Origin: DMER64 sp041654355 | Lineage (GTDB): Bacteria > Bacteroidota > Bacteroidia > Bacteroidales > UBA932 | Assembly: GCA_041654355.1 (NCBI GenBank) | Contig: JBAZDQ010000014.1 | Coordinates: forward strand, 1 to 43,049 | Direction of reading: 5' to 3' | Length of the DNA stretch: 43,049 nt | Shown here: positions 10,056 to 17,319 of the stretch, one piece after another | Numbering within the stretch: position 1 is the stretch's first letter | Layout of the letters: every line of letters begins with the position of its first letter | Notes under the pieces: generated by a model | Database searches by the model: none | What the model was told of the DNA's origin: nothing | The model's input: only the letters and a program-made list of their open reading frames with translations | Translations under genes and position numbers: made by a program

Positions 10056-10774
10056 AATGCTTCCTGTTCGTAGCGGGCAGCACAGGAAGCCAGGGAAGCA
10101 TCCCTGTCTTCTTTACCGAAACCCAGTTTGTTTTCTCTGATATGACGGTTCAGTTCTTTGCGTTTATCACGTAAAACGCGTAAAACCGATGCTTTTCTTT
10201 TTACCGGATGGAACATACCGTTCCGTACAATATACCAGGAGGTGCTTTCGTTAAAAACATGCGTTACTGTCATTTCAACATCCGGAGTGGCACTGTTCAT
10301 CATTTTTTTTGTTTTCTTCAATACCATGACATCTTCTCCTGAAAACAATATGCGGTAATAGCCGGTTTCCGGAGCCCGGGGGAACAGGTCCCTGACAATA
10401 TGCAAAAATTCCATATTGTCCAGTGTAAAAGATGTTACGTGAGCTTTCAGCAAAATGGTATTGGAATTGTATTGCGGAATTTTTACATACAGTTCATCCA
10501 GGTGCGCGTTCAGGTTCATTTGTATGTCAACGTATTGCTTTCCGTTGTATACTACCGTGCCGGTGTAATAATCTTCTGATTCCAGAAAATAGGTTCCGTC
10601 ATGAAGCATTCTGTATTCAGGGGGAATTTTGCCGTTGTACAAAGGCGAAAAAACGCCGCTCTGTTCCTGGTAATAACTTATAACAGGAGTGGTGTCCTGC
10701 GCAAAAAGTTCATTTTCAAAAACCGGGAAGAATGAGAGCAAAAAAAGAAAAAGTACGGAACAGGTTCGGGTCAT
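10052..10774 (-). CDS. secreted protein of unknown function, first gene of TonB operon
   Basis: I recognise no named domain. A signal peptide is clear (about 1-25, ending ELFAQ). The mature part (about 215 residues) opens with beta-strand-like segments (GTVVYNGKQYVDIQMNLN, YVKIPQYN, ILLKAHVTSFTL). A strongly basic helical C-terminal part follows, with KRKASVLRVLRDKRKELNRHIRENK, read here in two overlapping pieces: KRKASVLRVLRDKRKEL and ELNRHIRENKLGFGKED. This layout resembles uncharacterised Bacteroidota secreted proteins that sit before TonB receptors. It leads the operon and overlaps the receptor start by four bases, so the two are probably co-translated. A role as periplasmic partner of the receptor is inference only. 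Confidence 0.7.
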   Translation of the reverse strand: MTRTCSVLFLFLLSFFPVFENELFAQDTTPVISYYQEQSGVFSPLYNGKIPPEYRMLHDGTYFLESEDYYTGTVVYNGKQYVDIQMNLNAHLDELYVKIPQYNSNTILLKAHVTSFTLDNMEFLHIVRDLFPRAPETGYYRILFSGEDVMVLKKTKKMMNSATPDVEMTVTHVFNESTSWYIVRNGMFHPVKRKASVLRVLRDKRKELNRHIRENKLGFGKEDRDASLASCAARYEQEAL

Positions 10775-10796
10775 CGTTGTTTTTAGTTACAGTCGG

Positions 10797-10804
10797 CAAA
10801 AATA
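10797..10804 (-). promoter_or_regulatory. -7 box for the TonB-receptor operon
   Basis: On the minus strand this reads TATTTTTG, an exact match to the Bacteroidota -7 consensus TAnnTTTG. It lies 22 bases before the ATG at 10774, giving a short leader. The -33 element is weak or absent. Confidence 0.45.
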
Positions 10805-10817
10805 GTTAAAAAGATTG

Positions 10818-10825
10818 TACCTTTG
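10818..10825 (+). promoter_or_regulatory. -7 box for the peptidoglycan-salvage operon
   Basis: TACCTTTG is an exact match to the Bacteroidota -7 consensus TAnnTTTG. It ends 33 bases before the ATG at 10859, a normal leader length. No clear -33 TTTG stands at the expected spacing. Confidence 0.5.
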
Positions 10826-10858
10826 TTAGCTAAATCAAAAAACTAACCCTTTATTTTC

Positions 10859-12313
10859 ATGAAACACATAGATTGCTTTATTCCGGCGGCAGATCAGGAC
10901 CAGGTAGCTGCTACGCTGGCCCATCTTAAACCTTTGAAAATAATAAACCGGATTTACTTACTCAGTACGGATCCCGGGGTGGATCTGTCCCATACCGGAC
11001 TGGAAGTAATACCCGTTGACAACCTTGCTTCTTCCACAACAATAGCAAAGATCGCAGATAGATCGTCCGCCGGGTATACGCTTATATATACTAAATATAC
11101 CTCCTTGGAACCCGGCTATTGCGCCCTGGAACGTCTGGTCCGTCTTGGAGACGACACGCAGGCCGGTATGTTGTACGCAGATCATTATCAAATAATTAAC
11201 GGTCAACGTATGAAAATGCCCCTGATTGAATGCCAGGAAGGCGCCTTGCGTGATGATTTTAATTTTGGGTCGGTACTGTTATACAATACGGCCATCCTGA
11301 AAAAGGCAGCAGCACAGACAACCGTCAATTATCCGTATGCCGGTCTTTACAATTTGCGGCTTACGGTGAGCAGAATGGCACCGCTTGTGCATGTCAATGA
11401 AGTCTTGTATACGGAAATTGAGACCGATACCCGTAAATCGGGAGAAAAACTTTTTGATTACGTGGATCCAAAAAACCGGGATGTTCAGATAGATATGGAA
11501 AAAGCATGTACCGAACACCTGAAAGCCGTAGGAGCCTATTTGCCACCCGTATTTACCCCCGTAGATCTGAACCGGGAAACGTTTGAGTACGAAGCTACCG
11601 TTATGATACCGGTATTCAACAGGGAACGTACCATAGAAGATGCCGTCAGATCGGCACTGTCCCAGGAACCGGGTTTTAACTTCAATGTCATTGCAGTCAA
11701 TCATCACAGTACAGACAATACACTTAATATTCTTAAAAAATTTGAAAACGATCCGCGTCTGATCGTCATTACCCCGGAACGTAAAGATTTGTTCGTGGGA
11801 GGGTTGTGGAACACGGCACTCCATCATCCAAAATGCGGAAAATTCCTGGTGCAGCTGGACAGTGATGATGTCTATTCTGGTCCCGATTCGCTGGAAAAAA
11901 TCGTTAAAGCTTTTTACGAGCAACAATGCGGCATGATCATAGGAACTTACCGGATGACAGATTTTCAGATGAACAGCCTGCCACCGGGCATCATTGACCA
12001 CCGGGAATGGACTCCCGAAAATGGAAGGAACAATGCCCTCAGGATAAACGGGCTGGGTGCTCCAAGGGCATTCTATACACCCATTTTAAAGGAGCTCCTG
12101 CTTCCCAACACCAATTACGGGGAAGATTACGGCCTGGGACTGAATTTTTCCAGGAAATACCTGATAGGCCGCATCTACGATGTTGTCTACAATTGCCGCC
12201 GTTGGGAGGGAAATTCAGATGCAGCCCTGGAACCGGAAAAAATTAATGCAAACAATCTTTATAAAGACAGACTCAGAACATGGGAATTACAGGCCAGAAA
12301 ACAATTGAAGTAG
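10859..12313 (+). CDS. GT2-type glycosyltransferase with two GT-A-like halves
   Basis: Probable cytosolic glycosyltransferase, 484 residues, no signal peptide or obvious membrane helix. The C-terminal half is a recognisable family 2 GT-A domain: ATVMIPVFNRERTIEDAV at about 247-264, then the nucleotide/metal motif QLDSDD with D334-S-D336-D337. The N-terminal half (about 1-240) repeats a GT-A-like plan (IDCFIPAADQDQVAATL at the start, AGMLYADHY near 100-110, DDFNFGSVLLYN near 123-134) but lacks a clean first motif, so it may be a degenerate copy. It is the first gene of the operon, and its 3' end overlaps the SpoIID gene by 34 bases. Donor and acceptor are unknown. The operon suggests a cell-wall or aminosugar link, which is inference. 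Confidence 0.8.
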   Translation: MKHIDCFIPAADQDQVAATLAHLKPLKIINRIYLLSTDPGVDLSHTGLEVIPVDNLASSTTIAKIADRSSAGYTLIYTKYTSLEPGYCALERLVRLGDDTQAGMLYADHYQIINGQRMKMPLIECQEGALRDDFNFGSVLLYNTAILKKAAAQTTVNYPYAGLYNLRLTVSRMAPLVHVNEVLYTEIETDTRKSGEKLFDYVDPKNRDVQIDMEKACTEHLKAVGAYLPPVFTPVDLNRETFEYEATVMIPVFNRERTIEDAVRSALSQEPGFNFNVIAVNHHSTDNTLNILKKFENDPRLIVITPERKDLFVGGLWNTALHHPKCGKFLVQLDSDDVYSGPDSLEKIVKAFYEQQCGMIIGTYRMTDFQMNSLPPGIIDHREWTPENGRNNALRINGLGAPRAFYTPILKELLLPNTNYGEDYGLGLNFSRKYLIGRIYDVVYNCRRWEGNSDAALEPEKINANNLYKDRLRTWELQARKQLK

Positions 12314-13584
12314 GCATTCTGAAAGCGCCTGCCCTTTCTTTTACATTAGACGGAGATTTCGGGGACTTCTCAGGAGACTACACGGCATATGCAGAAAACG
12401 GGAAGATCCGTTTTCAAGATGAAACCGGAGAAAGATTTGTTTTCCGGCCCAATGATCCCAAATCCTCTTTTGTCCTTAAGGATGTGGTCATAGGTATTGA
12501 GTTTCACTGGGAGCGTAAAGAAGATCAGCGTTTTACAGGATCATTGGTGTTGATCCCCGAAGACGGGATGGTGCGTGCCCTCAACGTGCTCCCTGTAGAA
12601 GATTACCTGATCAGTGTCATAGCCTCGGAAATGAGTGCCACCAGTTCTGCGGAATACCTGAAGACGCATGCCGTAATATCCCGCAGCTGGTTGCTTTCGC
12701 AGATAGAAAAAAGAAAAGGGATAGAGCAACAAAAGCAAGCATATAGGAGTGAGATCAAAACGGATACCGAATGGATCAAATGGTGGGATCGCGAAGACCA
12801 CACCCAGTTTGACGTTTGTGCAGATGATCATTGCCAGCGTTACCAGGGCATTACCAGGCCTTCACAATCCATTGATAACGTAACGGGAGCCGTTATGGAA
12901 ACCGCCGGAGAGGTACTGACTTACGGCGGCAATATTTGTGATGCGCGTTTTTCAAAATGTTGCGGGGGTTTTATGGAAAAGTTCTCCACTTCCTGGGAAC
13001 CTGAAGACCCCCCTTATTTACAGGGAAAATACGACGGAGAGTCATTTCCCCCGGAAGTACCTTTTCCCGATCTTTCCGATCCCGTCCAGGCCGAGATCTG
13101 GATCCGCAGTCAGCCTCCCGCTTTTTGCAATACCGATGACCAGGAAATTCTTTCCCAGGTGCTGAATTCCTACGACAGGGAAACCACGGGCTTTTACCGG
13201 TGGGAGGTGACCTATACCGCGGAAGAACTTACAGAACTAATAAAAAAACGCATAGGCGTTGATTTTGGACTGGTAGAAGAGCTTATACCCCTGGAAAGAG
13301 GAACATCAGGCCGGATCTCCCGCCTGAAGATCGTAGGCACAAAACAAACGCTCACAATAGGGAAAGACCTTTTGATCAGAAAGGCTCTTTCCGAATCGCA
13401 CCTGTATTCCTCGGCTTTTATTCCCCTTAAACGTGAAGACACGTTCATCCTGTACGGCGCCGGCTGGGGCCACGGGGTAGGCCTTTGCCAGATAGGAGGA
13501 GCCGTTATGGCAGTCAAAGGGTATGCCTACCAGGATATATTGCAACATTATTACCCGGGTTCCCGGATTGAAAAGATTTATTGA
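12280..13584 (+). CDS. SpoIID/LytB-domain protein without signal peptide
   Basis: SpoIID-family proteins act on peptidoglycan; SpoIID of Bacillus is a lytic transglycosylase working on glycan strands stripped of stem peptides. Seen: N-terminal EVGILKAPALSF, the core motif ASEMSATSSAEYLKTHAVIS with the Glu expected to be catalytic at about E117, and the C-terminal GAGWGHGVGLCQIGGAVMA. Length 434. Odd points: the ATG at 12280 is the only possible start (in-frame stop at 12262), and the product has no signal peptide or membrane segment, so it looks cytosolic. It also has several Cys residues (for example CCGG near 227). The gene starts inside the previous gene (34-base overlap), and its TGA overlaps the ATG of the AmpG-like gene by one base. 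It would fit cleavage of imported muropeptide or glycan, but location is unproven. Confidence 0.85.
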   Translation: MGITGQKTIEVGILKAPALSFTLDGDFGDFSGDYTAYAENGKIRFQDETGERFVFRPNDPKSSFVLKDVVIGIEFHWERKEDQRFTGSLVLIPEDGMVRALNVLPVEDYLISVIASEMSATSSAEYLKTHAVISRSWLLSQIEKRKGIEQQKQAYRSEIKTDTEWIKWWDREDHTQFDVCADDHCQRYQGITRPSQSIDNVTGAVMETAGEVLTYGGNICDARFSKCCGGFMEKFSTSWEPEDPPYLQGKYDGESFPPEVPFPDLSDPVQAEIWIRSQPPAFCNTDDQEILSQVLNSYDRETTGFYRWEVTYTAEELTELIKKRIGVDFGLVEELIPLERGTSGRISRLKIVGTKQTLTIGKDLLIRKALSESHLYSSAFIPLKREDTFILYGAGWGHGVGLCQIGGAVMAVKGYAYQDILQHYYPGSRIEKIY

Positions 13585-14888
13585 TGGACGTACCTTCTGC
13601 CGTTAAAAAAAGAAACGCCTGGTCGTGGATCCCCACGTTGTATTTTGCCCAGGGCCTGCCTTACGTAGCCGTAATGACCATAGCCGTGATCATGTTCAAG
13701 CGGCTGGGACTTTCTAATACCGATATAGCTCTGTATACCAGTTGGCTGTATTTGCCCTGGGTGATCAAGCCCCTTTGGAGCCCGTTTGTAGACCTGATCA
13801 AAACCAAAAGAATGTGGGTGGTTCTTATGCAAAGTTTCATTGCCGTAGGTTTTGCAGGAGTAGCTTTCTTCATCCCAACAACTTTTTACGTACAGGCTAC
13901 ACTGGCTTTTTTCTGGCTCATGGCTTTCAGTTCCGCAACTCATGACATCGCCGCTGACGGATTTTACATGCTGGCTTTATCACAAGGAGAACAATCTTTC
14001 TTTGTGGGCATCAGGAATACATTTTACCGCTTTGCCACTATCTTCGGACAAGGGATTCTGGTCATGTTTGCCGGGTTGATGGAAGAGGGCAAAATATTCC
14101 CATCCATTGCCGGAAACATTCCTCTGGCCTGGAGCCTGTCTTTCTACCTGCTGGCCGCTCTGTTCCTGATCCTGACCTTATACCACAATTTTGTCCTTCC
14201 CCGGCCAATAGGCGATGTTTCACGCGAGAATATCACACCTGTAGGGCTTTTAAAAGACTTTTTCATGACTTTCGGGTCTTTTTTCAAGAAGAAAGACCTG
14301 GGTATTGTATTCTTTTTCATCCTGACATACCGCCTGGGAGAATCCCAGCTGGTAAAGATTGCGTCTCCTTTCCTACTGGACAATCCCGGGGCGGGAGGGT
14401 TGGAACTCCCGACAGCCACAGTGGGAATGGTGTACGGGACCATAGGTGTTATTGCTTTGCTTTTGGGCGGTATTGTAGGAGGGATTGCTGTCTCGCGGGG
14501 AGGTTTGAAAAAATGGATCCTTCCCATGGCATTGGCCATCAACCTGCCGGATCTGTTGTACGTTTTTATGGCATCTACCATGCCCGAAAATGTATGGGTG
14601 GTAATCGTTTCGGTGGCTTTTGAACAACTCGGTTACGGATTCGGATTTACCGCCTATATGCTTTACCTGATTTACGTTGCCAACGGAGAACACAAAACTT
14701 CGCATTACGCCATAGGGACCGGCTTCATGGCTTTGGGCATGATGTTGCCCGGGATGGCAGCCGGGGCTATACAGGAAGCACTGGGGTACGAGAAATTTTT
14801 CTGGTTTGTCTGCCTGTGTACGTTGCCAGGGATAATTGCATCCATACTGGTAAGCAGGAAACTGCCTGCCGATTACGGAAAAAAATAA
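13584..14888 (+). CDS. AmpG-like MFS permease
   Basis: Inner-membrane major facilitator of the AmpG-like group, 434 residues with about 12 hydrophobic helices. The opening IPTLYFAQGLPYVAVMTIAV, then LGLSNTDIALYTSWLYLPWV and KPLWSPFVDL, are typical of AmpG and close relatives. AmpG imports GlcNAc-anhydroMurNAc muropeptides in enterobacteria; other members of this group carry unrelated solutes, so the substrate rests on the operon context (SpoIID and NamZ on either side). ATG at 13584 was chosen over the TTG one codon earlier; it overlaps the SpoIID stop (TGATG). A 15-base gap separates it from the NamZ-like gene. Confidence 0.85.
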   Translation: MDVPSAVKKRNAWSWIPTLYFAQGLPYVAVMTIAVIMFKRLGLSNTDIALYTSWLYLPWVIKPLWSPFVDLIKTKRMWVVLMQSFIAVGFAGVAFFIPTTFYVQATLAFFWLMAFSSATHDIAADGFYMLALSQGEQSFFVGIRNTFYRFATIFGQGILVMFAGLMEEGKIFPSIAGNIPLAWSLSFYLLAALFLILTLYHNFVLPRPIGDVSRENITPVGLLKDFFMTFGSFFKKKDLGIVFFFILTYRLGESQLVKIASPFLLDNPGAGGLELPTATVGMVYGTIGVIALLLGGIVGGIAVSRGGLKKWILPMALAINLPDLLYVFMASTMPENVWVVIVSVAFEQLGYGFGFTAYMLYLIYVANGEHKTSHYAIGTGFMALGMMLPGMAAGAIQEALGYEKFFWFVCLCTLPGIIASILVSRKLPADYGKK

Positions 14889-14903
14889 TTAATCCTAGTT
14901 GAT

Positions 14904-16151
14904 ATGAAAAAAATGTTTCAGGGTTCATTAGCAATTATGCTGATGTTGTTTTCTGTTTCCTGCCACTCGGGGGAAACTGAATTCAAAACCGGTATTGAAG
15001 TACTTAAGGAATCTAATTTTGCCTGCCTGCAGGGAAAGCGGGTAGGGCTTATTACAAATCCTACGGGAGTGGATAAATCACTCAAATCTACAATAGACAT
15101 CTTGTATGAAGCGCCTAACGTTAACCTGGTGGCATTGTACGGTCCCGAACACGGGGTACGCGGAGATGTTCACGCGGGGGATCACATTGAAACACAGAAC
15201 GACCCGGTAACCGGGATTCCCGTTTATTCCCTTTACGGAAGCACCCGCAAACCAACCCCGGAAATGTTGCAGAATATTGATGTTATGGTTTACGATATAC
15301 AGGATATAGGTTCCCGTTCGTTCACCTACATTTCCACTATGGGACTGGCTATGGAAGCCTGTGCAGAAGCAGGTGTTGAATTTGTGGTACTGGACAGGCC
15401 CAACCCCATAGGCGGACTGAAAGTGGAAGGATGTTACGTGGAAGAGGGATGCTTCACTTTCGTAAGCCAGTACAGGATCCCTTATGTATACGGTCTGACC
15501 TGCGGGGAACTGGCCCTTTTACTGAACGGAGAACGCATGCTGGGATCAGGGGCCCGTCCCGGGGAAAGCGCTCAATGCAAACTTCATGTGGTTCCCATGG
15601 AAGGATGGACCAGGGATATGTTTTACAACCAGACCGGTTTGCAATGGATCGCATCTTCTCCGCACATACCGCAGGCAATAACTTCTTTCTTTTACCCGTT
15701 AAGTGGCATTGCCGGAGATCTTAGTGCCGTTTCAATAGGAGTGGGTTATACGCTTCCGTTCCAGTTGTTTGCTCCGGTAGAGGGCAAGATCAACCCGGAA
15801 GAATTTGCCCATGCACTGAATGATCTGAACCTGCCCGGGCTGCATTTCAGACCCATTTATTTCCGGCCTTTCTACAGCCGGGGACAGGGGACCACACTGA
15901 CGGGAGTACAGGCGCATATCACCGATCCGGCTGCAGCACCTCTGACCGATGTAAATTTTTACGTTATCCAGGAAATGCACAAACTGGACCCGGAGATTGA
16001 ATTCAACCTTGACCGGATTACCAAAGTATGCGGCAGTCCTTTCATTACGGCTAAATTTTCAGAACGTTATATGTTTGATGACATCCGGGATTACTGGTAT
16101 AAAGATGTGGAAGCATTCCGCCGCTTATCTGCCCGGTACTACCTGTATTGA
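14904..16151 (+). CDS. NamZ-like exo-beta-N-acetylmuramidase lipoprotein (DUF1343)
   Basis: DUF1343 family, whose characterised members (NamZ of Bacillus subtilis and a Tannerella relative) release MurNAc from the non-reducing end of peptidoglycan fragments. Seen: a lipoprotein signal ending in FSVSC, so it is probably anchored in the outer membrane or facing the periplasm. Then come the family motifs GKRVGLITNPTGVD, YGPEHGVRG (Glu about 82, the likely catalytic position), VYDIQDIGSRSFTYISTM, DRPNPIGG, and C-terminal TRITDP-like segments. Length 415 is normal. It lies 15 bases after the permease gene and 9 bases before the GH18 gene, in a salvage operon with AmgK- and MurU-like genes, which strongly supports the MurNAc assignment. 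Not tested here: exo versus other specificity. Confidence 0.88.
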   Translation: MKKMFQGSLAIMLMLFSVSCHSGETEFKTGIEVLKESNFACLQGKRVGLITNPTGVDKSLKSTIDILYEAPNVNLVALYGPEHGVRGDVHAGDHIETQNDPVTGIPVYSLYGSTRKPTPEMLQNIDVMVYDIQDIGSRSFTYISTMGLAMEACAEAGVEFVVLDRPNPIGGLKVEGCYVEEGCFTFVSQYRIPYVYGLTCGELALLLNGERMLGSGARPGESAQCKLHVVPMEGWTRDMFYNQTGLQWIASSPHIPQAITSFFYPLSGIAGDLSAVSIGVGYTLPFQLFAPVEGKINPEEFAHALNDLNLPGLHFRPIYFRPFYSRGQGTTLTGVQAHITDPAAAPLTDVNFYVIQEMHKLDPEIEFNLDRITKVCGSPFITAKFSERYMFDDIRDYWYKDVEAFRRLSARYYLY

Positions 16152-16160
16152 TAATCTAAT

Positions 16161-17285
16161 ATGAAAAGGTACCTGTACCTGTTGCTTTTTTTGCTGGTCT
16201 TCTCCTGTGAAAAAAAACCGGATCCTCCGGGACCCGGACCTGAAGAAGATATCTTTGTACCTGCCGAACGTATTGAAGGCCGCGTTGCATTGTCATACGT
16301 AACCTATTACAGCAGCGGGATCCCCGATCCTTCGCTGTTGACACACATTTGTTATGCATTTGCCGAGTTGTACGTGGTCAACGGGGAATACCGTGCTTTT
16401 CGCCTGCAAGGGGAAGAATCTCGTTTTGCAGACGTGGCAGCCCTGAAAAAAACGCATCCGGATTTAAAGATTCTGATTGCGTTTACCCACACCGTCTCTA
16501 ACAAGGACAACATGCAGGGAGGCGGGTTTTCCGCCATGAGCAGCACGGAAGAAGGCCGGAAGGCCTTTGCGCAGGATTGCCTGGAGTTTCTGCAACAGTG
16601 GGGGATCGACGGCGTGGACATCGGCTGGGAATTCCCCGGGATCTCCTGGAGCGGACACGCCTGTGACCCTGCGGCCGATACGCAAAACCACGTACTTTTG
16701 ATGCGGCAGTTGCGCGAAACACTCGGCATGGATTACCTGATCACTTTTCCGGGATACGTTATGGATGTGAAGCACAAAAACGGGGAGAGCCGGTACATAG
16801 ATCTGCATGCCGTTGAACCCTACGTAGATTTTGTGAATGTTATGACGTACGATATGGATGCGGCTCCGCACCACCACTCGGCACTGAATGATCCCCGCGC
16901 CTACTGGGATTGTGCACGTACCCTGAATGCCTATAAAGCAGCCGGATTCCCGGTCTCAAAAATGGTATTGGGCATTCCATTTTATGGTCGTATATCCTTC
17001 TCTTCCAGTCCCTCAGCCTTGACTTACAGACAAATAAACAACCTGGATCCCACGTTGTACAATAAAGACAACTGGGACCCCACAGCATCGGTGCCTTACG
17101 TGACACGGATCAGTACCGGGGATTTTTATTGCGGTTACGACAATGCCGCAAGCATTGCTATTAAAGGATCCTGGCTGTTGTCACAGGGTATGAAAGGCAT
17201 GATGTGCTGGATGTATAACGGGGACGATGCGGGTGGTTCGCTTCGCAAGGCCCTATGGAATGCAGTCATGCAGCCTGCCCCTTAG
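16161..17285 (+). CDS. GH18-family glycoside hydrolase lipoprotein, altered active site
   Basis: Lipoprotein (signal ending LLVFSC, then a Pro-rich linker KPDPPGPGPEED) with a GH18 TIM barrel. GH18 enzymes cleave beta-1,4 GlcNAc linkages by substrate assistance, using the motif DxxDxDxE. Here the motif is D150-G-V-D153-I-G155-W-E157: the proton-donor Glu is kept but the middle Asp next to it is Gly (codon GGC, one base from GAC). Other GH18 landmarks are normal: VALSYVTYY at strand 1, VMTYDMD at strand 6 and MVLGIPFYGR. At 374 residues it is a single-domain enzyme. In this operon it would trim GlcNAc-containing glycan in the envelope alongside NamZ. Loss of that Asp usually lowers activity sharply, so it could be a slow, altered or binding-only protein. 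Confidence 0.85.
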   Translation: MKRYLYLLLFLLVFSCEKKPDPPGPGPEEDIFVPAERIEGRVALSYVTYYSSGIPDPSLLTHICYAFAELYVVNGEYRAFRLQGEESRFADVAALKKTHPDLKILIAFTHTVSNKDNMQGGGFSAMSSTEEGRKAFAQDCLEFLQQWGIDGVDIGWEFPGISWSGHACDPAADTQNHVLLMRQLRETLGMDYLITFPGYVMDVKHKNGESRYIDLHAVEPYVDFVNVMTYDMDAAPHHHSALNDPRAYWDCARTLNAYKAAGFPVSKMVLGIPFYGRISFSSSPSALTYRQINNLDPTLYNKDNWDPTASVPYVTRISTGDFYCGYDNAASIAIKGSWLLSQGMKGMMCWMYNGDDAGGSLRKALWNAVMQPAP

Positions 17286-17307
17286 AGACGTTGTCAAACT
17301 TTTTCCG

Positions 17308-17315
17308 TATTTTTG
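17308..17315 (+). promoter_or_regulatory. possible internal -7 box before kinase gene
   Basis: TATTTTTG matches the Bacteroidota -7 consensus TAnnTTTG and sits in the 34-base gap between the GH18 and kinase genes, five bases before the ATG at 17320. A transcript from here would have almost no leader. The -33 box is not at the right distance, so this could be chance. Confidence 0.3.
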
Positions 17316-17319
17316 CCTT

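Larger units (their letters stand above)
10775..10858. promoter_or_regulatory. divergent intergenic region between two operons
   Basis: This 84-base AT-rich gap separates the starts of the TonB-receptor operon (minus) and the peptidoglycan-salvage operon (plus). It is the largest gap in the window and holds two back-to-back Bacteroidota -7 boxes, listed separately. No convincing -33 TTTG is present at the usual distance for either. Confidence 0.6.

Noticed and set aside
11279..12001. A 240-codon minus-strand open frame inside the glycosyltransferase gene
   Set aside because: It lies wholly inside a well-supported GT2 gene, has no family motif and reads as a low-complexity Cys/His-rich translation typical of an antisense shadow.
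17227..17319. Upstream extension of the kinase gene
   Set aside because: It would overlap the GH18 gene end and shows no family similarity; ATG at 17320 gives the expected kinase start.
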